NCBI GenBank assembly: GCA_037127255.1
Contig: JBANSL010000004.1
Coordinates: 31,147,967 to 31,211,966, forward strand
Source: Persicaria tinctoria
Lineage: Eukaryota > Streptophyta > Magnoliopsida > Caryophyllales > Polygonaceae
DNA: 64,000 bases
Direction of reading: 5' to 3'
Shown: positions 12,011 through 23,895 of the stretch, one piece after another
Layout: every line of letters starts with the position of its first letter
Position numbering within the stretch: position 1 is the first letter of the stretch
Made by a program: the position numbers and the translations under genes
The notes under the pieces: model-generated
What the model was told of the DNA's origin: nothing
Seen by the model: the letters and a program-made list of their open reading frames with translations, nothing else
Database searches by the model: none

Positions 12011-12630
12011 TACATCTCTTCACCGTTCTGGTATCTTGATGAGAGTCATAGCCCTCGAAAAGAGCTTTCCAACCCATACTAATATGTGTCAATCCGATAA
12101 ACGAGGACTCGTGAAAGTGCGTTTCAAGAACGGAGCAGAATGCTTAAAGCTGACAGGACTAGTCGACGTCGACCACTTTGGTCGAAGTGGAGTACTATCC
12201 AGACGACAATAGCTCTAGAACACGATATCGAGCATCAAGATCACCCGAGAGAAGAACTCTACTCGACGTCGAGTAAACTACTCGAATTCGAGTTCCCATG
12301 TCGAGTCCAGAAGGTAGCCGAGCTCGAGTGCAAGCCGAGGAGTCACAACACTACTTGACGTCAGGTACTTTACTCGAAGTGGAGTACTATCAAGAAGGAA
12401 TCCGAGCCGATATCGAGTCGAGTCTGAGCTATGTGAATTAAGTGCAAGTAAAGATATGTGGAATTCTATCAACTCACATGAAGATCTATCAAGAGAAGGA
12501 AGATTTATCCACTTTAGATATATTTCCCTTAGAAATTTATTTGTTTATTTCCAAATTTTATCATAAAGCGTTAGATAGATAGTTTTAGATATAGATAGAG
12601 TATTCTTTCTTTGGATAGCGAGGATTGACT

Positions 12631-12643
12631 ACTATAAATAAGG
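12631..12643 (+). promoter_or_regulatory. LTR TATA box, array LTR block 1
   Basis: ACTATAAATAAGGCC sits in the plus-strand LTR block, followed by an AG-rich leader. The same context occurs in the other array units and, on the minus strand, in the related solo LTR. Confidence 0.55.
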
Positions 12644-13404
12644 CCTTAGGAGGTTGATTTTGGGGAATTCAAGCAAAGCCGTCTTCGGACGCAAGGTGAG
12701 AGGAGGCGAGAGAAGACAGAGAGGAGGAACGATTGGAAGGGTTTGTATGTTTAAGTTTTATTTTTAATGTTAAAGTTAGTTTCTTTTATTATGGTTTGTT
12801 TCTAATTTCTTTCTTCTAGGATTGAGGTGATCTCAACAATAGATACGTGTGTTTAATTTATAAATCCATGAATTTGTATGTCTTTATCATCATCTGTCTA
12901 CATGCTTAATCCTTTGCGAGAGTGGAGGAAATTCCTTATTCATGATATTGAAGCGAAAGTAATCTTATTATGAATTTGGATAGTAAGTAGGGTTTATTTG
13001 CGAAAGCCGACTAATCCTAATTAAGAAAAGGTAGAAACAATTATGTTTTTACGCGAGAGCCTCTATTACCTAAATTGTTGGAATTTGCAAAAGTCGATTC
13101 TTTGATATAAAGCATTCATCTTTATGTGATTTATAATCTACACATATGTTTATGGTTGTGGTGATCCCTAACCTTGGAAGTTTGCACCTTTATTATTCTA
13201 TTTTCGTTATTTTGAAGTTTCTGCAGAGATTCCACTTGACACCAACCACCATTCCCTCTCTATCCCTCGACATCGACCAATTCTTAGTCGACATCGACAG
13301 CAACCTCCCAACTTTTCCTACTATCCCTGAACCCCGAAACCAACTAAATCTAGAGTCGTTGACTTCCCTCCTGAGGACGAACCTGACACCACTATATTAT
13401 AGCG

Positions 13405-13831
13405 GGGTCTTGACTATAAATTTATTTTGTCGAGAAACCTTCTCGTCACTCCCTCAACCATATTTCCCATTAAGATGATGATGGAAGACTCATGATTGAA
13501 CTTAGGGATCTGCACCCCCACACTCGTGAACCGTGAAAAGAGATGCCCCAGCATTTCGTTTGGGCCTTGTCTTATGGAATTCGAGTTCAGCATCGTCTTC
13601 GTTCTTGACCACAAACTTCCGAAGTGTGACTTAAACACCTGGGAAGTTATGAAGAACTAGCAATCGAGTTCTGCGGTATGTTGGCAAACAAGTCAGGGCA
13701 GTCTTTATTAGTGTTGAAGGAAATGTGTGACATACCATCGCATCGTTGTACTCATTTATTCCCATGGCGGTCACAAAGTGGCACGTGTGGTCCTCTGGAT
13801 CAGCAGTGTCGTCATACTTCATGATATTCAC
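13405..13831 (-). pseudogene. Gypsy gag fragment, array unit 2
   Basis: Two overlapping minus-strand frames (13831-13631 and 13638-13414) give MNIMKYDDTADPEDHTCHF, MVCHTFPSTLIKTAL, then FKSHFGS and IRQGPNEMLGHLFSRF. These match the Retrotrans_gag domain pattern of gypsy elements (YDGT.DPEDHL, R.FPSTL.GAA, IKQGPNESLR.F). A frameshift separates the halves. Start and nucleocapsid parts are absent, so it cannot make a functional capsid protein. Confidence 0.8.
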
Positions 13832-14448
13832 ATCTCTTCACCGTTCTGGTGTCTTGATGAGAGTTGTAGCCCTCAAAAAGAGCTTTCCAACGCATACTCC
13901 TATGTGTCAATCCGACGAACGAGGACTCGTGAAAGTGTGTTTCAAGAACGGAGCAGAATGTTGAAAGCTGACGGGACTAGTCAACGTCGACCACTTTGGT
14001 CGAAGTCGAGTACTATCTATTCGACAATAGCTCCAGAACATGAGATCGAGCAGCAAGATCAACCAGGAGCAGAACTCTACTCGATGTCGAGTAAACTACC
14101 CGAATTCGAGTACCCATGTCGAGCCTAGAAGGTAGCCGAGCTCGAGTGCTAGCTGAGGAGTCACAGCACTACTCGACGTCGATTACTTTACTCGAAGTCG
14201 AGTACTATCCAGAAGGAATCTGAGCTGAGATTGAGTGGAGTCCAAGCTATGTGGATTACTTGCAAGTAAAGATATGTGGAATTCTATCAATTCATATGAA
14301 GATCTATCAAGAGAACGAAGATTTAACCACTTTAGATATATTTCCTTTAGAAATTTATTTGTTTATTTCCAAATTTTATCATAAAGCATTAGATAGATAA
14401 TTTTAGATATAGATATAGTATCCTTACCTTGGATAGCGATGATTGACT

Positions 14449-14462
14449 ACTATATATAAGGC
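14449..14462 (+). promoter_or_regulatory. LTR TATA box, array LTR block 2
   Basis: ACTATATATAAGGCC, at the same unit position as block 1, with one substitution making the box TATATATA. Confidence 0.55.
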
Positions 14463-15224
14463 CTTAGGGGGCTGATTTGGGGGAATCAAGCAAACCTGTC
14501 TTCGGGCGCAAGGTGAGAGGAGGCGAGAGAGGAGTGAGAGGAGGAATGTTTGGAAGATTTTGTAACTTTAAGTTTTATTTTTAATGTTAAAGTTAATTTC
14601 TTTTATTATGGTTTGTTTCTAATTTCTTTCTTCTAGGGTTGGGGTGATCCTAACAATAGATATGTGTGTTTAATTTACAAATCCATGAATTTGTATGTCT
14701 TTATCATCATCATCTATATATATGCTTAATCCATTGCGGAAGTTGATGAAATCCCTTATTGATGATATTGAAGTGAAAGTAATCTTATTATGAATTTTGA
14801 TAGTAATTAGTGTTTATTTGCGAAAGCCGTCTAATCCAAATTAGGAAAAGGTAGAAAAAATTATGTTTTTAAGCGAGAGCCTCTAATATCTAAATTGTTG
14901 GAATTTAGGAAAGTCGATTATTTGATATAAAGTATGTATCTTTATGTGATTTATAATCTACACATATGTTTATTGTTGTGGTGATCCCTATCCTTTGAAG
15001 TTTGCACCTTTATTATTCTATTTTCATTATTTTGATGTTTCTGCAGAGATTCCACTCGACACCAACCACCATTCCCTTTCCATCCCTCGCCATCGACCAA
15101 GTCTTAGTCGACATCGATAGCAACCTCCCACCTTTTCCCGCTATCCCTGAACCCCAAAACCAACTAAACCTATAACCACTGACTTCTCTCCTTAGGACGA
15201 ACCTCACACCATTATCCTATAGTG

Positions 15225-15653
15225 GGGTCGTGACTATAAATTTATTTGGCCCAGAAACCTTCTCGCCACTTCCTCAGCCAGATTTCCCATTAAGATGATG
15301 ATGGAAGACTCGTGATTGAAGTTAGGGATCTGCACCACCACACTCGTGAACCGTGAAAAGAGCTGCTCCAGCATTTCATTGGGGCCTTGTCTTATGGAAT
15401 TCAAGTTCAGCATCGTCTTCTTTCTTGACCGCGAACTTCCGAAGTGCGACTTAAACACCTGGGAGATTTATGAAGAACTAGCAATCGAGTTCCACGATAG
15501 GTTGGTAAACCAGGTTAGGGCAGTCTTTGTCAACGTCGAAGGGAATGTGTGACATAGCATCGCATTGTTGTACTCATTTATTCCCATGGCGATCACAAAG
15601 TGGCATATGTGGTCCTCTGGATCGATAGTGTCGTCATACTTCATGATATTCAC
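15225..15653 (-). pseudogene. Gypsy gag fragment, array unit 3
   Basis: This has the same content and frameshift position as the unit-2 copy: minus-strand frames 15653-15468 (KYDDTIDPEDHICHF) and 15458-15234 (IRQGPNEMLEQLFSRF). The shared lesions show that the fragment was already broken before the array expanded. Confidence 0.8.
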
Positions 15654-16270
15654 ATCTCTTCACCATTCTGGTGTCTTGATGAGAGTTGTAGCCCTCGAAA
15701 AGAGCTTTCCAACGCATACTTATATGTGTCAATCCGACAAAGGATGACTCGTGAAAGTGTGTTTCAAGAACGGAGCAGAAAGTTGAAAGCTGACGAGACT
15801 AGTCAACGTCGACCACTTTGGTCGAAGTCGAGTACTATCCATTCGAAAATAGCTCCAGAAAGTGAGATCGAACAGCAAGATCACCCAAAAGCAGAACTCT
15901 ACTCGACATCGAGTAAACTACTCGAATTCGAGTAGCCCTATTGGGTGCAGAAGGTAACCGAGCTCGAGTGCAAGCCGAGGAGTCACAACACTACTCAACG
16001 TCGGGTACTTTACTCGAAGTCGAGTACTATCCAGAAGGAATCCGAACCGAGATCGAGTGGAGTCCGAGCTATGTGGATTACTTGCAAGTAAAGATATGTG
16101 GAATTCTATCAACTCACATGAAGATCTATCAAGAGAAGGAAGATTTATCTACTTTAGATATATTTCCTTTAGAAATTTATTTGTTTTTTTCCAAATTTTA
16201 TCATAAAGTGTTAGATAGATAGTTTTAGATATAGATAGAGTATTCTTTCCTTGGATAGCGAGGATTAACT

Positions 16271-16283
16271 ACTATAAATAAGG
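16271..16283 (+). promoter_or_regulatory. LTR TATA box, array LTR block 3
   Basis: ACTATAAATAAGGCC, identical in the core to block 1. Confidence 0.55.
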
Positions 16284-16889
16284 CCTTAGGGGGCTGATTT
16301 TGGGGAAATCAAGCAAAGCCGTCTTCGGTCGCAAGGTGAGAGGAGGCGAGAGAGGAGAGATAGGAGGAACGTTTGGAAGGTTTTGTAAGTTTAAGTTTTA
16401 TTTTTAATGTTAAAGTTAGTTTCTTTTATTATGGTTTGTTTCTAATTTTGTTCTTTTAGGGTTGGGGTGATCCCAACAATAGATATATGCTTCATCCTTT
16501 GCGAGAGTTGAGGAAATTCCTTATTCATGATATTGAAGCGAAAGTAATCTTATGATGAATTTGGATAGTAAGTAGGGTTTATTTGCGAAAGCCGACTAAT
16601 CCTAATTAAGAAAATGTAGAAACAATTATGTTAATACGCGAGAGCCTCTATTACCTAAATTGTTAGAATTTGCGAAAGTCGATTCTTTGATATAAAGCAT
16701 GCATCTTTATGTGATTTATAATCTACACATATGTTTATTGTTGTCATGATCCCTAACCTTGGAAGTTTGCACTTTTATTATTCTATTTTCGTTATTTTGA
16801 AGTTTCTACGGAGATTCCACTCGACACCAACTACCATTCCCTCTCCATCCCTCCACATCGACTAAGTCTTAGTCGACATCGACAACAAC

Positions 16890-17699
16890 TGTTAGGAGGA
16901 AAATGTCAAGTATGAAATATAAATCTCAAATTCGACTCCTTGATCTCCGCAAATTAATTACAAGACTTCCGCCCGCTGTAGTAGAAGGTAGTCGGGATCG
17001 ATCCACGAGGAAGCGTGTCAGCGCCCTCCTTTTCAGTTCCAAAGCTCAGCAGAAACAGTAAAACACAAAAGAAAGCAGAAACAAAACGAAAAGCAGGAAC
17101 TTTGGTCGATATCGACTTGGGCTAACTCGATATCGAGTAAGAAAATCGACTGCAAACACTCAATATCGACTGGACAATAACTTGAAATCCGAAATTTATG
17201 AAATAAATAAATAAAATAAAAGACTTCCAAGATCAGGGTTTTCAACACCACAACGATAACCATGTAAAATAACACATAAAGGCATAAAAGATCATGCTTT
17301 TCATCAAATAACTTTCGTTATTAACAAATAGGAATATAGAGGCTTTCGCATAAACCCTAATTGTTACTAACCCTTTTTCACATAATTAATCCATGTTGCA
17401 TTAAGATCACTTTCGCTTCAATAACACAAACAAGGATCACCTTCAACTTTCACAAAAGAATCATGCTTGTAGGGATAGAAGATGAATTGCATCAAAAGCT
17501 TGTACCTTTACTGCATCACCTCACATGGCTACCATCGGGCTCACCCCGACCCTAGAAGTTGGGTGACTACTCGCTCTTCATCATCAAGAAAGACATCAAT
17601 AATAAAAGGAAATAACTTTGCATTAAATAAACTAAAGGAAAGCTTACCACCAATCGAAGCCAAATCCCGCTCTCGCCTTCTCCAACCTCAATCGGCTCC

Positions 17700-17774
<75 letters not shown>

Positions 17775-18652
17775 CTCTCTATGTAACTAATTGTAACTGA
17801 AATTGAATTGGAATTGAATCACTAAAATCCAGCCCCTAATGCCTTATTTATAGTGTTTCATGTAGCTATTCTAGGATAGAACAACTATATCTAAATCTAT
17901 CTAATAATATAAGATAAAACATGGAAATAAAAGAAATAAATTTAAAAGGAATTATATCTAAAATAGATAAATATCTTCTTCCATCTTGATAGATCTTGTT
18001 AGAATTTGATCTTGTGGATATCTCTATTGGACTTTGGATAGAACTTTGATCAGAACTCGGACTAGCTCGAAATCGGCCACTGTTGGTCAACTCGATATCG
18101 ACCTGCAATTTCCCGGCTTAAACTTTCTGACTCGATCTCGGCCTCTAGAGGTGAAAATCGACTTGGACTTACTCGATATCGACTTGGTCATGTCGATATC
18201 GACCTCCATTTTCCTTCTTCAGATTCTCGGGTCGATTTCTGATCTCTGCTCGATTTTGGGTTACTCGATATCGACTAGCTTTCTCCTTCTTCACTCGATC
18301 TGGCATTTCTGAGTGGAAATCGACTGACTTACTCGATATTGACTAATGGTACTCGATATCGATCAGTGTGTGTTGTGTCGATTTTCTCGTTTCCTTACTC
18401 GATTTGTCCTGGATCCGCTACTCCTTGACCTCGAACTTTCTGTAGTTGACTTTGAGCTTTTCCTTCTTTCACTGAACTGCTGTAAATTGCCTCGATTTCT
18501 GCGAAATTAAATAGAAACTGGTGTAGATTCCATAATTGGCAAATAAACAGAAACTACATAGATTCTGTACTATTCTAGCCCGAATGTATGAAAATGAATG
18601 CAGAAAACTTTATAAAAGTCAATATAAAACATGGCAAATTAGGCTCACAACA
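16890..18652 (-). mobile_element. Solo LTR inserted into the last array unit
   Basis: The 1763-bp insert has ends TGTTAGGAGG and CTCACAACA (TGTT...AACA) and interrupts array unit 4 between 16889 and 18653. Flanks ACAAC and CCAAC form an imperfect target duplication. Its minus strand is a diverged homologue of the array's LTR blocks: the same order of GAAGCGAAAGT, GGGTTTATGCGAAAGCC and CACTATAAATAAGGC (plus-strand position of the TATA about 17841-17857). It has at least seven TCGATATCGA palindromes and a long CT microsatellite. No coding sequence was seen. Confidence 0.75.
17702..17770. repeat. (TC)n microsatellite, about 34 repeats
   Basis: An uninterrupted TC run inside the solo LTR, just 5' of its leader in plus orientation. 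Open frames across it are artefacts of the dinucleotide run. Confidence 0.97.
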
Positions 18653-18759
18653 GCCAACTCCCGCCTTTTCCCGTTATCCCTGAACCCCGAAACCAACTAA
18701 ACCTAGAACTGCTGACTTCTATCCTGAGGACGAACCTTACACCACTATCCTATAGCAGG

Positions 18760-19300
18760 GTCTTAAATATAAATTAATTTGGTCGAGAAACCCTCTCGTC
18801 ACTCCCTTAGCCAGATTTCCCATTAAGATGATGATGAAAGACTCATGATTGAAGTTAGGGGTCTACACCACCACACTTGTGAACCGTGAAAAGAGTTGCC
18901 CAAGCATTTCGTTTAGCCCTTGTCTTATGGAATTCAAGTTCAACATTGTCTTCTTTCTTGACTGCGAACTTCTGAAGTGCAAATTAAACACCTGGGAAAT
19001 TTATGAAGAACTGGCAAGCGAGTTCTGCGGTAGGTTGGTAAACTAGGTTAGGGCAATCTTCGTCAGCGTCGAAGGGAATGTGTGACATAGCATCGCATCG
19101 TCGTACTCGTTTATTCCCATGGCGGTCACAAAGTGGAACATGTGGTCCTCTGGATCGGTAGTGTCGTCATATTTCATGAGATTCACATCTCTTCACTGTT
19201 TGGGCACAGAAGATCTACATATGTCATTGGTGAAGACCGATGGTGTTAGGTCCTAACCTTCCCCCCTGTTCCGAGGATCCTTCTCTCTATTCGTCAAAAA
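18760..19300 (-). pseudogene. Gypsy gag fragment at right end of array, extending further 5'
   Basis: Unlike the other three copies, homology on the minus strand continues upstream of the KYDDTTDPEDH motif into a gag leader (FTNDICRSSVPKQ, with a stop before RDVNLMKYDD). This copy is therefore the likely parental gag from which the repeated fragment was taken. Frames are broken. It lies on the same strand as the integrase relic at 10196-11210 and in the right order for a single disrupted element. Confidence 0.7.
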
Positions 19301-20511
19301 GCCCTGTCATTGAAGAGATTTTGGGGTTTATAGCTGAGATTGGTGCTTTTTGGGACACGTCCGTTTGGCCTCCGTCACCATCTATCATGAGTGAAATGCC
19401 ACGTGTCTTTCTAGTCATGATGCGTGAATGAGGGGCATGTAGAACACCTCTTCTTGCTATTCTGTGTTAGTCGTCCGCGGACTCTGAACAAGCGCATCAT
19501 CCACGGTTCCATTTTGTCTTCTCCTTTTTATAGTTTATTTCCTTTTTTTATGATATTGGGCATCGTCACCCATAGGGATAGATATTGGGAATTGTCACCC
19601 ATAGAGATTGTTTGGGGAGGGCGACGACGAAAGTAGAGAGGTCCTGGTGGCACTGATGCCACCTGTAGAGGTCTGACCTTCGGCGATAGCATGTGTGGGT
19701 GGATTTGGTGTTGGATTTGGCTCTGTCACCCATGACGAGTCTGTGTGGGGTCAATCTGGTGCCTTTGTGTCGTTTAAATAGTGTTGACTCACCGGGTCGA
19801 TTTTGAACCAACGGGTTACCGAGTCTTGACCCTAAAAATCCCGTGTAATGCGGGTTCGGGTCGATTTCGGGTCCTGTGTCAAAAACACCGGGTATAAACC
19901 CGTAAAATTACAAGGCATATAGGTCGGGTAATTTTTTGACAGGTCTAATTCCAATGCATTGATTGATGATTTTTCCTTTGTTTAATCTCAACTTCAAAAC
20001 CAGTTAGCTGGATGAAGGGAGATTGCGGAGATAGCAACCTTAGCATCCACAACAATGATTTTTAGTGTGGTTTTTTACTCCAAAAATTATATTTTATTGG
20101 AGAGAGGGTGGGTTGATATTAAGAAATGGTGTAGACCATGGCTCGAATAGAAACACTCCTAAACCCCACTATTCATAGTTTTTAGTGGAAGCGGGGACCA
20201 CACACTCACAAGGGATATTTATTTGCATGAAATGGGTCCATCAAATGCAAAAAATTTAGCATGCGATTTCACATGCATACACGCTCTACTATCATATTTT
20301 GTTTTATAGCATGTGTATTCGGCCACAAAATTTTAAAAAAAATTATAAAACTTATTTTGTTTTATATAAACAAAGACCCAATACTTTGAAGAGGAAACAA
20401 ACACCCAATATCATATATGTTAATCTGGCACACGCTCCACAACTTCATCCATCTCCACCATCTTCATCAATCTCCACCATCTCCATCATTACACCACTCT
20501 TCCTCTTTGAG
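19301..20511. other. Unassigned stretch before the Harbinger ORF1
   Basis: 19301-19700 may be 5' leader of the gypsy gag on the minus strand but shows no clear motif. 19790-19950 is rich in CGGGT/ACCCG words ending TTTTTTGACAGGTCTA, a style seen at hAT-like ends. 20040-20511 is AT-rich and probably the 5' part of the PIF/Harbinger element; no terminal inverted repeat could be fixed. Confidence 0.4.
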
Positions 20512-20836
20512 ATGGATCCAAATGATGCACAACATCCCTATAATTTTTAGGATTTTTTGTCAAACATTAATCAATCTCCAAACCCAAATCTTGAATATTT
20601 TTAATATCCTCAAAATTACACACGTGATCCAAACTTTCCAAATTTTCAAGACAACTTAAATGTTCATCATCCGTCTTCAGCTCAAATGTACCCATACCCT
20701 CTAATGTCTTCATCACATGGAGCCAAGGCGAAGAAGTTCCAAGTCTTGAAGAGATTCAAGTTCCATCCCAACATGCTACTCAAGGGAGAGCCAATCGTGG
20801 GAGAGCCACAACTGAAAGGGTAGTACGACTCAAGTG
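20512..20836 (+). pseudogene. PIF/Harbinger ORF1 (Myb-like), 5' part
   Basis: This starts at the ATG in GAGATGGATCC. The first 12 codons read MDPNDAQHPYNF and end in a stop. The N/Q/P-rich low-complexity leader then continues (NINQSPNPNLEYF, VHHPSSAQMYPYPLMSSS), shifts frame, and ends in the basic stretch RANRGRATTERVVRLK at the copia junction. ORF1 proteins of this superfamily bind DNA through a Myb/SANT-like domain and act with the transposase. The domain itself lies on the far side of the copia insert, from 30447. Confidence 0.75.
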
Positions 20837-21848
20837 TGAAGGTTCGAAAATGTAAAATAATGTAATATAGAAATACTCTAGAAGGGGGGTTGAATAGAGT
20901 ATGCCCGTTTTTCGTAGAAAGTCTCAAGGCTTTTGAAGCTCGTGCTAAACCCTTTGAGAAAACCTGAATCACAAAGTCAAACAATTCGAACCAAGTGCGG
21001 AAATAAGGTAAAGCAAATAAGTAAAGGACACGAGTAATTGTTTACGAGGTTCAGCACAACTTGGCCTACGTCCCCGCCTAGGGTTCTTCCACAACCCTAG
21101 GATTCAAAGGCTTTATTGATTGCTTAGCTTAGGATCCTAATAGCTCACCGAGAAGCCTCTCTCCTATACAATTGCAATCTAGTCAACTCACGTTCCCTTG
21201 GAGTCCTAGACCAATCTAGAAGAGCCCCACCTCTCTCAGCTATCTAGTACAATCCTCTAACTCTCGCAAATCAATAGCCTAGTGCAACTTCCCGAGTTAT
21301 AAACTCCCGAGTAACACTTGAAATAAATATATCCTATAAGCTCACAGTGACTCTCAAAGGCTTTGAAATAAACAACAAACTATTTGAGCGCTTAGCAGAG
21401 AGACACTTGGAAGACAGATTGCTTGAAAGAATTGAAGCTCGTGTGTAGCACTTGTACTTCTGTCTTCTCCTTCCTTTCCTTTATATACTAGCATGGAGAT
21501 AGCATGGAGCATGTGGATCTTCATCACCAGATCTCCAACGGCTCTTTTGGAATCAGTTCGATCTTGCAATCTTCTATATATGGATACATTGAAACGCCAT
21601 GATCTATTTTGAACTGATCTCTTCAACATGTAAGGAAGGATGTAATCTCGATTTATACTTCCTGAAATGGTTAGTCATTCATATATGTATAGTATAATGG
21701 AAGTATATAATAAGATAAAATAATATACGAATAATAAGATAGGTTTTGTATTTCATCAACTGTTAATACTCCAAGGCCTTTGACACAAACGTCCTGTCAA
21801 AGCCTTTGGAACAACTATTCCGATTTTCATCAAGGGAGGGAGTTATCA
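20837..21848 (-). repeat. 3' LTR of the copia element
   Basis: 1012 bp with the same ends as the 5' LTR. It adjoins the polypurine tract at 21849-21863. Confidence 0.93.
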
Positions 21849-21863
21849 ATCTCCCCCTTGATG
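21849..21863 (-). other. Polypurine tract of the copia element
   Basis: The minus strand reads CATCAAGGGGGAGAT directly before the 3' LTR start (TGATAACTCC). It is the expected plus-strand primer for reverse transcription. Confidence 0.85.
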
Positions 21864-22200
21864 AAAGACAAAACCTGTGCATCCCTGCAACTTAGTCAAA
21901 CGAATATAACATAATCACAATCAGACTAAGTACCTGCAAGGATTAGACAAATATTGGATCAGATTTTTAAAGCATGCAAAAACTATCCAACTGAAAACCA
22001 TAAATCAAAAACCAAGGTCCTCTACGACCTTTAAACAGAGGTTTTCAAAGTCTAACGAACATCTCCCCCTTTTTGTCTTTGAACAAAGGGCGGAGGTAAA
22101 ACAGTCACCAAAAGTTACCAAATGTTTTGAAAACGTTTCAAAAACCAGCAAAGTAATAAGTTCCAGGGGTGGGATAGGGTGAGATTAGGTTTAGGCTTGG

Positions 22201-23895
22201 TCAATCCAGAGCATCATCGGTGAGCCTCGTCCACAGTCCTTCCAGCATCGTTGAAATCCCGCTCATCGTCGTCATCACCTCCTTCTGCAGCTCCTTAATA
22301 TCCAGGCGAACTTCCTCCAAGCCCAACTCTAGGTTGTCCATGCGTTCATCGAAAGCTGGAGCAGTGGGAAAGGCTTTTGAAGGAGTGGCAAGACTCAAGG
22401 TCCCTTGGGGAGACCGAGTGAAGCCAATCTTTTCAAGGCCTTTAGAGTCGAACATACCCGTATGACGCAGCTGCTCTTCATTTTTGACATCAATTCCAGA
22501 AGCTTTGAAGATAGGGGTCAAAAGGGTAGCAAAGGGGAGGGGAGAGCCTTTACGAGCTTTTCTGGCATGGGCCATGGTACCAAGGATAGTGTTGGCCAGA
22601 TCTGGGTCAATGCCATTTAGAATGCGGTAGAGCAGGACCATGGCATTGTCGGTTAGGAGTGAGCCAGAGTTGAGACGGGGTAAGAGGCATTTAACAATGA
22701 TGTTAAAGATAATTTTTGCCTCAAGGGTTAGGGATGAGTGGGTGAGTTGCTTTGAGGTGCTGTTGGACGCTTCGGGTAGGAGATATTTGGCTCGGGCTAG
22801 GATGATGCAATTTTCTTTTGAGGGGTGGATTTCAGATGGTGGAACAGGGGTAGGTAAGCCTAGGAGATCTGCAAAATCATTGGGGTTGAGAGAGATTCTA
22901 ACCCCTTTGACAACAGTCTCCAAAGACCAACCATCAGTGTCGTTCTTGGCTTTTAGGTTGATGTAGAAGAGTCGGGTAAGCTCAGGGTAGTAAACAGTTT
23001 CTCGGTTAAGAAGAGTCCAGGCTGGGGAATTTTTGAGGAGCTCAATGCAAGGCATCTTCAAAGCTTCAAAGAATTCAAAGTCTAAAAAATCTGAACAGCT
23101 AAGCTTACGAGTACGAAACTCGTCTACCCACTTACCAGCAGTCTCAGCATCTAAAAACCAAGAGGAGGGCAAGGATTGATTTACCTGGATATAGGCCGGG
23201 GGGTCTGCGTTCTTTCTGCGCGCAACAGTTGGAGCAACTCTCTTGACAGGCGCTACAAGACTCTTGACAGGGCCCTTCCTGGTACGCTTAGGGGATGGAG
23301 GCTTGACTAGAGCAGGGGCTTTCCGCTTCTTCGGAGACGGGGGAGGAGGAGGAGAAGGAGACGGAGTTTCTTCCTCCTCTTCCTCGGACCCCAAGTCCTC
23401 ACCGGACCCCACTTCATCACCTTCAGGTTCCTCGTCCTCTCCGGATCCCTCGTTCTCTTCTTCTTCTTCTTCCTCGGGCTCCTCCTCGGATGGAACCTCC
23501 TCGGCTTCGGCTTCCTTCTGAATCCACTTAGCTTCTTCCTCGGCCTTCTTCTTAGCAAGTTCGGCCTCCTCATCGGCCTTTTTCTGCCTCAAGGCCTCTT
23601 CCTCAGCTTCCTTGGCAGCATCTCGCTCCAGGGCGGCATCAAGGTCGTCTTCCTCTTCCTCAGCCAGAATCTTTCTCTTCCCCTTTTATTTAGCACTCAA
23701 GGGTTTCTTAGCAGCGTGCTTCTGAGAGCCTTTGGGAGCCGTGGCCGAGCTCGCCTTAATGGTGCTCTGGACAACTGCTGGGATGATGGCTTGAGTAGCA
23801 GGTTCGGGTGTGGGAGAGGTAGCAGTGGCCTGGCGTCCCATTGGGGTAGCGCCAAGTCTTTTGGGAGTGACAACTTTCTTGGTTTTGGGTGCCAT
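22201..23895 (-). CDS. Third ORF of the copia element, interrupted by one stop
   Basis: The frame starts MAPKTKKVVTPKR at 23895 and runs to 22201, about 563 codons. One in-frame TAA at 23684-23686 splits it after about 69 residues; the frame is otherwise continuous. Order: a basic Ser/Thr/Pro leader; an acidic coiled-coil stretch (KKADEEAELAKKKAEEEA, then runs of E, D and G); PSPSPPPPPSP; a bipartite basic signal (KKRKAPALVKPPSPKRTRK); then a globular part (YYPELTRLFYINL, VVKGVRISLNPNDFADLLGLP) resembling the 'putative plant transposon protein' domain (Transposase_32-like); and a C-terminal heptad helix (DERMDNLELGLEEVRLDI). No signal peptide or membrane segment is seen, so although it occupies the env-like position it looks nuclear. 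The function is unknown. Confidence 0.75.

Larger units (their letters stand above)
11233..19207. repeat. Composite LTR/gag tandem array, about 1.82-kb units
   Basis: The landmark GCGAGAGCCTCTA recurs at 11233, 13053, 14873 and 16637, giving periods of 1820, 1820 and 1764 bp; the shorter third unit lacks about 50 bp near 16485. Each unit has a plus-strand LTR-type block (TATA, T-rich leader, TCGA palindromes) joined to a minus-strand gypsy gag fragment. The last unit is interrupted by a solo LTR (16890-18652). The array begins and ends in mid-unit. Units look about 90 percent alike by eye. It appears to have grown by unequal exchange or replication slippage after one LTR inserted in a gypsy gag gene. 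Confidence 0.85.

Noticed and set aside
17482..17790. Frame across the TC microsatellite
   Set aside because: Leu/Ser repeats arise from the dinucleotide run, with no start context or flanking homology.
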